Shown one piece after another: positions 8,204 to 15,866 of a stretch of DNA of 32,773 bases (position 1 is its first letter; every line of letters begins with the position of its first letter). The DNA is taken from positions 1-32,773 of the forward strand of contig CAYZUC010000024.1 in the NCBI GenBank assembly GCA_964481705.1, given 5' to 3'. Under the pieces are notes generated by a model, which saw nothing but the letters and a program-made list of their open reading frames with translations, was not told where the DNA came from and did not search any database. The position numbers were made by a program, and so were the translations under genes. This DNA comes from CAYZUC01 sp964481705 (GTDB lineage: Bacteria > Bacillota > Clostridia > Lachnospirales > Lachnospiraceae).

Positions 8204-9241
8204 TTGCGGAATGGCTGGAGATGGTTAAACGCTCATGAGACGACTCTTTTTTCTGCGACAGGAAAGCCGGTAGCTGCATTGATTTCTTATGTGGATGTAA
8301 CGGAGCAATATGAGAAAGATGCGATATATCGCAAATGGACGCAGTCGTTGCAGGATAAATCTGACGACAGCTATTCTCTGTTTTGCTGCTATCTGAATCA
8401 GGAGCCGTCGTTCATATCGAAAGAAGGTTCTCTGATAAAGTTTAATTATAATGATGTATCTAAGATGAAATACGAGGATGCTGTTTCTGCCTTCGCGGAT
8501 GTTCGGGTCTATGAACAGGATCGCGACAGTTATCAGGAGAACTTGAATAAGTCAAAATTGATTCGTGAATTCCGAGGCGGAAAGAAACGAATTGCTTTTG
8601 AATTTCGAGAGATTGTGAACGCAGATACATATCGATGGCTCAGATTATCCATAGATTTGATAGAACGTCCCGATTCTATTGGAATCATGGGTTACTATAT
8701 GTATGAGAATATCGATGAGAGTAAGAAAGCAGAACTGACAACGCAGACGCTTGCGGAGACAGATCCGTTAACCGGACTATTGAATCGGAAAGCATTTAAA
8801 GAACGTCTTAATATCAGATTGAGGGAGAGAGAGGCAAATTCGCTTTTTGCTTTCCTGATACTTGATTTGGATGGATTCAAAAATGTAAATGATACATTGG
8901 GACATGCAACTGGAGATCAGGTATTGATTGAGACAGCTAATATTATTCGCTCAGCATTAATGAATGGAGATCTTGTAGGCCGACTGGGTGGCGATGAATT
9001 TGTGGTAAGCATTTGCAATGTCCCCAATAAAGGTATCATTCGTAAAAAGGCAAGACGTATCTGGCAGCTGCTTCATAGAGAGATTACTCCGGAAGTGAAG
9101 GTATCCTGTAGTATGGGTATTGCTGTTTGTCCAGAAGACGGCAGTGAATTTGATATTTTATACAAAGAAGCAGATAAAGTATTATATCAAATCAAAGAGA
9201 GTGGGAAAGATAACTACGGTTTTTATAGAAAAAATGTATAG
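8204..9241 (+). CDS. PAS-repeat diguanylate cyclase, C-terminal GGDEF part (after amber codon)
   Basis: Same frame as the preceding fragment; the first possible start is TTG 8204, without a ribosome binding site, so independent translation is doubtful. It begins with the second half of a PAS domain (NGWRWLNAHETTLFSATGKP to SYVDVTEQ), has another PAS-like region (about 50-170) and ends in a GGDEF domain (about 180-345). LAETDPLTGLLNRKAF, DLDGFKNVND and RLGGDEFVV are intact, so the cyclase site that makes cyclic-di-GMP from two GTP looks functional. The inhibitory I-site, normally RxxD five residues before GGDEF, reads MNGD here, so its arginine is missing and product inhibition may be weak. 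The AAA+ gene follows 15 nt later. Confidence 0.78.
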   Translation: MRNGWRWLNAHETTLFSATGKPVAALISYVDVTEQYEKDAIYRKWTQSLQDKSDDSYSLFCCYLNQEPSFISKEGSLIKFNYNDVSKMKYEDAVSAFADVRVYEQDRDSYQENLNKSKLIREFRGGKKRIAFEFREIVNADTYRWLRLSIDLIERPDSIGIMGYYMYENIDESKKAELTTQTLAETDPLTGLLNRKAFKERLNIRLREREANSLFAFLILDLDGFKNVNDTLGHATGDQVLIETANIIRSALMNGDLVGRLGGDEFVVSICNVPNKGIIRKKARRIWQLLHREITPEVKVSCSMGIAVCPEDGSEFDILYKEADKVLYQIKESGKDNYGFYRKNV

Positions 9242-9256
9242 TGGAGGAAGAGACTT

Positions 9257-10738
9257 ATGCCTGTTTTTGATTTTCGAGGCGAAACAAAACCAATCAATTA
9301 TTCCGAGTGTACTTATTCTGTATTTACATCGGATGAATCAGAAGCAACCCCGGAAAGACCAATATTGCTTTTGTCCAACAAAACAAAAGAATGGAAACAT
9401 CATTCCTGTGGAGTGTTTGCGAATCAAACGAAGAGAACCGCTTTTGAATTTCAGGAGGAGGATGGGACCATAAGTGCAGATATCCTAGAGATTGATGCAC
9501 GGTTTGTGAGTTTGATCCGATGGCTGGGAGAACATCGTATTACGGTGCGTTTGTCTGGTGCTAATCGTGCAGATGGATATGCGGTATATAAGATTCGTGA
9601 AACTGCTTTTGGCGGTGGAACAAAGCTTTCTGCGGAGGATGGCTTTTTACAGTTTATGATGGGCAGGCTTTTTGCCAGCAATGCGCCGACACAAGAGCCT
9701 GAGGATGATGATCAGGATGAGGTTGGTGACGAAATGAAGCTGACCAGTATTCAGAGCATTACAGATTTTCTGACCTGCGCAGGCAGGACATTACCTGAAA
9801 ACATCCGACAGTGGGCCAGACGGAATCTCGCAGTAGCCCGTTCGAACGAAGTGACTCCCGAGGAAAGACGTCATGCACAAAGAGCACTATCTATTATGAT
9901 GAACATTCAATGGAAGAATCAGTACTTTGAGGCTATTGACCCTGTGGAAGCCAGAAGGATTTTAGATGAAGAATTGTATGGTATGGAATCGGTAAAGCAA
10001 AGAATTATCGAAACGGTCATTCAGATTAACCGTACGCATACGTTACCGGCTTATGGTATTTTACTGGTGGGTCCGGCGGGAACCGGAAAATCTCAGATTG
10101 CATATGCTGTTGCTAGAATCTTGAAATTTTCATGGACGACTCTCGATATGAGTTCTATCAATGACCCGGAGCAGCTGACTGGCAGCTCGAGAATCTATGC
10201 AAATGCAAAACCAGGCATTATTATGGAAGCCTTTTCTCTTGCAGGAGAATCTAATCTGGTATTTATTATCAATGAATTGGATAAAGCGGCAGCTGGAAAA
10301 GGAAATGGAAATCCTGCGGATGTACTGCTGACGCTCCTTGATAATCTTGGCTTTACAGATAACTACATCGAATGTATGGTTCCAACTGTAGGTGTCTATC
10401 CAATAGCAACGGCTAATGACAAGGATCAGATTAGTGCACCGCTTATGTCACGCTTTGCGGTAATTGAGATTCCGGATTATACACCAAAAGAGAAGAAGAT
10501 TATTTTTTCTGAATATGTTATGCCGAAGGTGTTGACTCGTATTGGATTAAAACCGGAAGAGTGTGTGATTACAGAGAAAGCAGTCGAGAAGATTGTTCAA
10601 AAATTTGAGAATACAACAGGTATTCGTGACTTAGAACAGGCGGCAGAACATCTTGCTGCAAATGCACTTTATCAGATAGAAGTGGATCGTGTGAAAAATG
10701 TACTATTTGACGAAAACGATGTGAACAAGTTGTTTTAA
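9257..10738 (+). CDS. Lon-like AAA+ ATPase lacking the protease domain
   Basis: A 493-residue protein. The region from about 200 to 490 follows Lon protease closely: a helical linker (EERRHAQRALSIMMNIQWKN), then ARRILDEELYGMESVKQRIIE, Walker A GPAGTGKS (272-279), sensor-1 ATAND (384-388), arginine-finger-like SRF (398-400) and EIPDYTPKEKKII. It ends there: the Ser-Lys peptidase domain of Lon is absent. Walker B reads VFIINELDK where Lon has a DE pair, so the magnesium-binding Asp is Asn while the catalytic Glu remains. Residues 1-160 form an unrecognised N-terminal domain ending in an acidic linker (EPEDDDQDEVGDE). Probably an unfoldase or remodelling ATPase; partner unknown. GGAGGA lies 8 nt upstream and the gap to the GGDEF stop is 15 nt, so the two are likely co-transcribed. 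Confidence 0.85.
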   Translation: MPVFDFRGETKPINYSECTYSVFTSDESEATPERPILLLSNKTKEWKHHSCGVFANQTKRTAFEFQEEDGTISADILEIDARFVSLIRWLGEHRITVRLSGANRADGYAVYKIRETAFGGGTKLSAEDGFLQFMMGRLFASNAPTQEPEDDDQDEVGDEMKLTSIQSITDFLTCAGRTLPENIRQWARRNLAVARSNEVTPEERRHAQRALSIMMNIQWKNQYFEAIDPVEARRILDEELYGMESVKQRIIETVIQINRTHTLPAYGILLVGPAGTGKSQIAYAVARILKFSWTTLDMSSINDPEQLTGSSRIYANAKPGIIMEAFSLAGESNLVFIINELDKAAAGKGNGNPADVLLTLLDNLGFTDNYIECMVPTVGVYPIATANDKDQISAPLMSRFAVIEIPDYTPKEKKIIFSEYVMPKVLTRIGLKPEECVITEKAVEKIVQKFENTTGIRDLEQAAEHLAANALYQIEVDRVKNVLFDENDVNKLF

Positions 10739-10815
10739 TTTAGGAACAAGTTTCGTCTATTTTAACCAATTAACTATTAAAAAAATATAAATATTCAGCA
10801 ATTTTTATAAAATGC

Positions 10816-10844
10816 TTATCTTTTACCAATGAATGTGGTATAAT
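10816..10844 (+). promoter_or_regulatory. Extended -10 promoter for the chemoreceptor-fusion gene
   Basis: TGG followed by TATAAT (10836-10844) is an extended -10 element; a weak -35 (TTATCT, 10816-10821) sits 17 nt away. Transcription would begin near 10851, about 43 nt before the start codon. Confidence 0.5.
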
Positions 10845-10893
10845 TTGCCTAGACCAGTAAATTTCCTTATTCATACGTTCAAGGGGGCTTCAA

Positions 10894-13056
10894 ATGAAGA
10901 GACTAATAGGTAAAATTAATTCAAAAGTTGCTATTTATGTTTCATTGCTATTATTGATAGTGGTTATGGTTCTGATGACATTGGTATGCAATACAAGTGT
11001 ATTTGCATCACTAAACGGAGGAAGCAAAACAATAGTCTGTTGGGTATTGTGTATTGTTGCTTTTCTGGCAATAGGATTATTAATCCTCGCACTAAGAGGA
11101 ATCTTCAATTCGATGAATACGATTATTGAAGGTGCAGGAAAGCTCTCAGAAGGACAATTGAATATCAGCGATATTATTATTTGGGAGAATAATGATTTCA
11201 AAATTCTTGCCAATGCATTTAATGATATGAAATCGAATCTTCTGTATTTTATTGAGCAGACTAAGAGTAATATCATTACGTTATCTGGATCCATTGACAA
11301 GTTAACACAAGGAATGGATGGAACGCTTCAGGATAATGAGCACATCTCAGATGCTATTAGTCAGGTGGCGGATAATTCTCAACAGCAGTTGGAACTTGTT
11401 AAGAATATGGTCGCACAGGTAGATGAGGTTTATAGCAGTATTGATAATATCTCCAGTCACATCAGTGATGTTGAGAGCATTGCAGCCAGCACCGACGAGG
11501 TTGCGACTACCGGAAGAGACAGTTTAAATAAATACAATGATAATATTGGTGTCATTTCCAATAGTATGAGTAATACATACGATTTTATTGGTAAGCTGCG
11601 TGATAATATCAATGAGATCGTTTCGGTTATTGATTTCATCGTTAAAATCAGTAATCAGTTAAAGATGCTTGCATTGAATGCATCCATAGAGGCAGCCAGA
11701 GCAGGAGAAGCTGGCAAGGGATTTTCCATTGTTGCACAAGAGATTACGGTTTTGTCCAACCAGACGAAGGATGGAATCGAGAAGATTAATACAATTCTTA
11801 CAAAGATCCTTGAGAACAGTGACAATGTTGAGACAAGTATTAATAAGAGTATTGGTGATTTTGAGAATGGTAAGGAGCTGTTTTCCGGTGCCATTCAGGT
11901 ATTTTATGATATCAGTGATAAGAATAAATCTGTATTACAGGAGATTGGAAATATCAGTTCAGAGATTACCAATATTAATGTAGTTACTAAGAGAACTGCA
12001 GATAGCAGTCAACAGGTATTCGATTCCTCCAATAAGATATCAGAGAGGACGCAGGATGTTGCAAATGTAGTGAGCAATGAATTGGTAGAATTTGAAGAAA
12101 TCAATAATTCCATGTCTTCCTTACAGGGAATGCTTGGAAAGATTCAGGGACTGGTAGATAAGTACAATCTTGATATCAAACCGGTAAGTGAGACTCCATC
12201 CAAGCAGGTGCGTATTGCAGTTGTTTGCCCATTTGGACATGAGTTTTGGGTATCCATTAAGGATGGTGTTATTTTTGCAAAGAAGGAACTTGCTCCGAAA
12301 AATACGGTGGTTGATTTTTATCCCATTGAGGATATTTCAGAGCAGAAGTATAAAGATGCCGTGCAGAAGTGTATAGATGATCGATACGATGGTATTGCAT
12401 TGGTAGGTTATTTTGAAGAACTGGCAAAGCTTGTAGATAAGGCGGTCGATAAGGGTATTCCGGTTGTTACTTTCAATAGTGAATACGAAGCAAAGAGTAA
12501 GAGAATGACCTTTGTAGGTCAGAATGCATATCAATCAGGTGTTATTTCTGCAGAAGCACTTAGCAAGAAGATTGGTGGCAAGGGTCGTATTCTTGTAGTT
12601 ACAAGTGATCGTTCGATTACAAACCATGAGATTAGAAGACAAGGATTTAATGATACCATTGCTCAGAATAAGAAGATTACCATAGTGGATGTTCTGGAAG
12701 CACATGACAGCAATGATGAAGCGTATGAGAAGGTAAAGGCTATATTGTCAAAGGACAAAGAAATCGATGGTATTTTCCTGGTAGCTGGTGGTCAGATTGG
12801 TACTGCTCAGGTAGTAGAAGAGCTCGGCAGGGTTGGTAAGACCAAGATAGTTCTTTATGACTTTATGAGAAATATTTTGGAATACATTAAAAAGGGTGTT
12901 GTTACCTGTGCAATTGGACAAGATCCTTTCCGCCAGGGACACGATCCTGTTATTTACCTTTACAATAAGGTCGTAAAGGGAATTAATCCACCAAGTGAGC
13001 AGATGTGGACGAGAATCGATGTAGTAGATCGTGACAACGTAGATAACTTGTTGTAA
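10894..13056 (+). CDS. Chemoreceptor with C-terminal sugar-binding-protein-like domain
   Basis: A 720-residue fusion. Two membrane helices lie close together near the N-terminus (about 11-32 and 46-67), separated by only some 14 outside residues, so there is no real extracellular sensor. A HAMP-like segment and a signalling coiled coil follow, with the tip LALNASIEAARAGEAGKGFS at about 259-278. From about 438 to 715 comes a type I periplasmic-binding fold like those of ribose and other sugar-binding proteins: QVRIAVVCPFGHEFW, YDGIALVGY, GIPVVTFNSE, AYQSGVISAEALSKKIGGKG, IDGIFLVAGGQIGTAQVVEELG. Topology places this domain in the cytoplasm. The receptor may therefore sense an internal solute. 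GGGGG precedes the ATG; a strong terminator follows. Confidence 0.9.
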   Translation: MKRLIGKINSKVAIYVSLLLLIVVMVLMTLVCNTSVFASLNGGSKTIVCWVLCIVAFLAIGLLILALRGIFNSMNTIIEGAGKLSEGQLNISDIIIWENNDFKILANAFNDMKSNLLYFIEQTKSNIITLSGSIDKLTQGMDGTLQDNEHISDAISQVADNSQQQLELVKNMVAQVDEVYSSIDNISSHISDVESIAASTDEVATTGRDSLNKYNDNIGVISNSMSNTYDFIGKLRDNINEIVSVIDFIVKISNQLKMLALNASIEAARAGEAGKGFSIVAQEITVLSNQTKDGIEKINTILTKILENSDNVETSINKSIGDFENGKELFSGAIQVFYDISDKNKSVLQEIGNISSEITNINVVTKRTADSSQQVFDSSNKISERTQDVANVVSNELVEFEEINNSMSSLQGMLGKIQGLVDKYNLDIKPVSETPSKQVRIAVVCPFGHEFWVSIKDGVIFAKKELAPKNTVVDFYPIEDISEQKYKDAVQKCIDDRYDGIALVGYFEELAKLVDKAVDKGIPVVTFNSEYEAKSKRMTFVGQNAYQSGVISAEALSKKIGGKGRILVVTSDRSITNHEIRRQGFNDTIAQNKKITIVDVLEAHDSNDEAYEKVKAILSKDKEIDGIFLVAGGQIGTAQVVEELGRVGKTKIVLYDFMRNILEYIKKGVVTCAIGQDPFRQGHDPVIYLYNKVVKGINPPSEQMWTRIDVVDRDNVDNLL

Positions 13057-13068
13057 TAGGAATAGATT

Positions 13069-13104
13069 AATCGTAGTAATCATTCGTGATTACTACGATT
13101 TTTT
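13069..13104 (+). terminator. Rho-independent terminator with TTCG loop
   Basis: Perfect 14-bp stem (13069-13082 with 13087-13100) closed by a TTCG tetraloop and followed by a T run. It separates the chemoreceptor-fusion gene from the polyamine operon promoter only 13 nt downstream. Confidence 0.9.
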
Positions 13105-13116
13105 ACGTTAAAATGA

Positions 13117-13146
13117 TTGACATTATGTTGACTTATAGTATATAAT
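13117..13146 (+). promoter_or_regulatory. Promoter of the polyamine operon
   Basis: TTGACA (13117-13122) and TATAAT (13141-13146), both consensus, are separated by 18 nt. Transcription would begin near 13153, leaving a leader of about 390 nt before speD. That length, together with the elements inside it, points to control after initiation. Confidence 0.75.
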
Positions 13147-13185
13147 CATGTTCAGCAAAAGTGTTTTGAGTTTTGCAGGAATTTT

Positions 13186-13275
13186 ATGAACATAGGCGGC
13201 TTGGCTGCCCTATTGATTGGATTTGAATTATTTTTTTATAAGTTGATGCTTTCTATGAAGGCATTGAGTTGGTGA
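13186..13275 (+). CDS. Putative 29-residue hydrophobic leader peptide of the polyamine operon
   Basis: A 29-codon ORF starting about 33 nt after the predicted transcription start. AGGA at 13177-13180 lies 5 nt before the ATG. The product begins MNIGGLAALLIGFELFF and ends MKALSW, hydrophobic with two lysines and no arginine. Its TGA stop (13273-13275) sits 10 nt upstream of a hairpin that competes with the antiterminator. A ribosome held at the stop would cover the first bases of that hairpin. Gene size and position resemble leader peptides such as TnaC, or polyamine-sensing upstream ORFs, but the sequence matches no leader peptide I know. It could also be a small membrane protein, or not translated. 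Confidence 0.5.
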   Translation: MNIGGLAALLIGFELFFYKLMLSMKALSW

Positions 13276-13285
13276 CTATACAACC

Positions 13286-13317
13286 GTGTGTCTATACAAA
13301 GGGGCACATCACACTTG
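13286..13317 (+). promoter_or_regulatory. Antiterminator arm and competing hairpin in the polyamine leader
   Basis: Segment 13306-13317 (ACATCACACTTG) can pair with 13437-13449, the left arm of the terminator, over 12 base pairs with only A13444 bulged. The same segment is partly tied up by a local hairpin: 13286-13293 with 13302-13309, eight pairs of which three are wobbles. The two pairings exclude each other. The octamer CTATACAA occurs at 13276-13283 and 13292-13299, immediately after the leader ORF stop and within the hairpin. Structures were derived by hand. Confidence 0.5.
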
Positions 13318-13436
13318 TGAAACGATCAATAAGAGTAGTAAAAGTATTCTTGCTATATAGACTCTAAGACGCTAAATTGAATAAATAAAATGCGAATGAA
13401 AATTCAAATATAAATAAAACAATTAGTATGTGAATT

Positions 13437-13477
13437 CAAGTGTAGATGTATGTGTGCGTCTGTACTTGTTTTTTTTT
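13437..13477 (+). terminator. Intrinsic terminator (attenuator) in the polyamine operon leader
   Basis: Twelve-bp stem, 13437-13448 with 13457-13468, three of the pairs G-U wobbles, an 8-nt loop and then nine T residues (13469-13477). It lies between the operon promoter and speD, so it can only act as an attenuator. The wobble-weakened stem and the alternative 12-bp pairing of its left arm upstream are typical of conditional terminators. Confidence 0.7.
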
Positions 13478-13492
13478 GCAAAAGAAAAGACT

Positions 13493-13513
13493 TCCGGCAG
13501 CTTGGATGCCGGA
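13493..13513 (+). promoter_or_regulatory. Hairpin just before the speD ribosome binding site
   Basis: TCCGGCA (13493-13499) pairs with TGCCGGA (13507-13513) around a 7-nt loop, ending 9 nt before the speD ribosome binding site (GGAAAGGA, 13523-13530). It has no T run and is not a terminator. It might stabilise the processed mRNA end or influence speD translation. Confidence 0.35.
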
Positions 13514-13539
13514 TACGCGACTGGAAAGGAATATGTGGT

Positions 13540-14340
13540 ATGGATAAGAGAATGAAGTTATATGGGTTTAATAATCTTACGAAATCGTTGAGCTTTAATA
13601 TATATGATGTCTGTTATGCAAAGACAGAAAGAGAACAGAAGGATTATGTTGCCTATATTGATGAACAGTATAATTCCGACCGTTTGGTGGATATTATGTG
13701 CAAGGTTGCAGAGATGATAGGAGCTCATGTCTTAAGTATTTCGAAGCAGGACTATGAGCCACAAGGAGCCAGTGTTACCATATTACTTTCTGAGGAAGAG
13801 ATGCTGGAATCCAGGGGAGAAAATAGTTGTATCGCAGATGCAGTCGTAGAGCACTCCGATGAGATTGCGGCACATCTGGATAAGAGTCATGTGACAGTCC
13901 ATACCTATCCGGAGTATCATCCGGAAAACAGTATTGCCACCTTCCGTGTTGATATCGATGTAGCTACTTGTGGAGAGATTACACCATTATCAACCTTAGA
14001 TTATCTGATTGGAAGCTTTGATTCGGATATCATTACCATGGATTATAGAGTTCGAGGATTTACCAGATCAATGGATGGCAAGAAATTATTCATGGATCAT
14101 AAGATTACTTCTATACAGGAATACATTGCAAAAGACACCTTATTGCGTTACGATGCGATTGATATTAATATGTATCAGGCTAATTTATTCCATACCAAGA
14201 TGTTGATTAAAGAACTGGATCTGCAAAATTATTTGTTTAAAAGAGACGTTTATGAATTACCGCCCAAGACACGATTGGAGATTACAGATAATTTGCGCAA
14301 AGAAATGATTGAGATTTTTAGTGGAAGCAATATATTTTAA
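13540..14340 (+). CDS. speD: S-adenosylmethionine decarboxylase proenzyme, E. coli type
   Basis: A 266-residue protein closely resembling E. coli SpeD (264 residues), not the short Bacillus type. It makes decarboxylated S-adenosylmethionine, the aminopropyl donor for spermidine. The proenzyme cleaves itself before Ser116 in LDKSHVTVHTYPE, turning that serine into the pyruvoyl cofactor. Other shared stretches are LYGFNNLTKSLSFNIYDVCY, QDYEPQGASVTIL and TMDYRVRGFTRSMDG. ATG 13540 has GGAAAGGA 9 nt upstream; the longer in-frame reading from 13450 would run from inside the attenuator and is rejected. It is the first gene of the six-gene polyamine operon and lies 62 nt beyond the attenuator T run. 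Confidence 0.96.
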   Translation: MDKRMKLYGFNNLTKSLSFNIYDVCYAKTEREQKDYVAYIDEQYNSDRLVDIMCKVAEMIGAHVLSISKQDYEPQGASVTILLSEEEMLESRGENSCIADAVVEHSDEIAAHLDKSHVTVHTYPEYHPENSIATFRVDIDVATCGEITPLSTLDYLIGSFDSDIITMDYRVRGFTRSMDGKKLFMDHKITSIQEYIAKDTLLRYDAIDINMYQANLFHTKMLIKELDLQNYLFKRDVYELPPKTRLEITDNLRKEMIEIFSGSNIF

Positions 14341-14354
14341 CAATGGGGATTACT

Positions 14355-15812
14355 ATGGCAGATAAAAAATTGGACCAGAGCCGTATGCCAATTTACGAGG
14401 CTCTGTGTGATTTACGAAGAGAAAGAATTGTTCCTTTTGATGTCCCTGGGCACAAGCAGGGCAAGGGTAATCCAGAACTGACGCAATTCCTAGGAAAGCA
14501 GTGTATGACGATAGATGTAAACTCTATGAAACCGTTGGATAATCTATGTCATCCGGTATCTGTTATACGAGAGGCAGAAGAACTGGCGTCCGAAGCATTT
14601 CATGCCGCCCATTCTTTTTTTATGGTGGGAGGAACAACGAGCGCCGTTCAGGCGATGATTTTGTCCGTCTGTGGAGAAGGCGATAAGATTATTATGCCGC
14701 GCAATGTACATCGAAGTGCCATCAATGCACTGGTACTGACAGGGGCAATTCCTATTTATGTGAATCCCGATATGAACCAGCGGCTTGGTATCGCACTGGG
14801 AATGAAAATGAGTGCGGTAGAGAAGGCGATTCATGACAATCCGGATGCAAAAGCAGTTATGATTAATAACCCCACTTACTACGGTGTGTGCTCCGATATT
14901 CGAGGAATCACGAAGCTTGCTCATGAGCATGGGATGATGGTTCTTGCTGATGAGGCACATGGTACCCATTTCTACTTTGATGACGACCTTCCAGTCTCTG
15001 CTATGGAAGCAGGGGCGGATTTTGCCTCAGTCAGTATGCATAAGTCGGGAGGCAGTCTGACGCAGAGTTCATTTTTACTTACAGGCGAGCAGGTTAATGC
15101 GGATTATGTGAGACAAGTGATTAATTTGACACAGACCACAAGTGGAAGTTATTTGCTAATGTCAAGTCTGGACATGTCGCGTAAGAATCTCGCCTTACAT
15201 GGAGAAGAGATTTTTGAAACAGTGAGAGGACTTGCGCAATATGCAAGAGATGAGATCAATAAGATTGGTGATTACTATGCCTACAGTACGGAAATAGTGA
15301 ATGACGATTCTGTCTATGATTTTGATGTAACAAAATTATCCGTGAATACACTTGAGGTTGGTTTGGCGGGGATTGAGGTATATGATCTGCTTCGTGATGA
15401 ATATGGCATACAGATTGAATTCGGTGATATCGGTAATATTCTCGCTTATATTTCAGTAGGAGACAGGGAACGCGAAATCGAACGTCTGGTAAGTGCATTA
15501 TCTGAGATTCGAAGGAGATTTAAGAAGGAACGCTCCGGAATGCTTGATCAGGAATACGTGACACCGTGTGTAGTATGTTCACCCAAGCAGGCATTTTTCA
15601 GTAATAAGGAATCTCTTCCTATCAATGAGACGGCGGGGAGGGTATGCAGTGAATTTGTAATGTGTTATCCACCCGGAATTCCGATTTTGGCTCCTGGAGA
15701 GCAGATTACAGAAGAGATACTACAGTATATCCATTATGCTAAGGAAAAGGGATGCTTCATGACCGGTCCCGAGGATATGGAGATCAGGAAGTTGAATGTG
15801 ATTAAGCAGTAA
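14355..15812 (+). CDS. speA: Arginine decarboxylase (Orn/Lys/Arg decarboxylase family)
   Basis: A 485-residue PLP enzyme of the compact Bacillus SpeA type. It opens with PIYEALCDL and PFDVPGHKQGKGNPE, has LADEAHGTHF (Asp199 for the pyridine nitrogen) and SVSMHKSGGSLTQSS, where Lys230 should bind PLP. A C-terminal domain ends with YPPGIPILAPGE. The family decarboxylates ornithine, lysine or arginine; the agmatinase two genes downstream favours arginine to agmatine, which is inference from context. ATG 14355 was chosen because GGGGAT is close upstream; ATG 14343, 2 nt after the speD stop, would add four residues. Confidence 0.9.
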   Translation: MADKKLDQSRMPIYEALCDLRRERIVPFDVPGHKQGKGNPELTQFLGKQCMTIDVNSMKPLDNLCHPVSVIREAEELASEAFHAAHSFFMVGGTTSAVQAMILSVCGEGDKIIMPRNVHRSAINALVLTGAIPIYVNPDMNQRLGIALGMKMSAVEKAIHDNPDAKAVMINNPTYYGVCSDIRGITKLAHEHGMMVLADEAHGTHFYFDDDLPVSAMEAGADFASVSMHKSGGSLTQSSFLLTGEQVNADYVRQVINLTQTTSGSYLLMSSLDMSRKNLALHGEEIFETVRGLAQYARDEINKIGDYYAYSTEIVNDDSVYDFDVTKLSVNTLEVGLAGIEVYDLLRDEYGIQIEFGDIGNILAYISVGDREREIERLVSALSEIRRRFKKERSGMLDQEYVTPCVVCSPKQAFFSNKESLPINETAGRVCSEFVMCYPPGIPILAPGEQITEEILQYIHYAKEKGCFMTGPEDMEIRKLNVIKQ

Positions 15813-15866
15813 TGAAAAGAATCCATTTGTAGAGCAGATAGATTAAATGAAGATGAGGAGAGCGCT

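Noticed and set aside
13450..13539. N-terminal extension of SpeD back to 13450
   Set aside because: It would start within the attenuator hairpin and includes a lysine/cysteine-rich stretch absent from SpeD; ATG 13540 has a proper ribosome binding site and matches the E. coli start.
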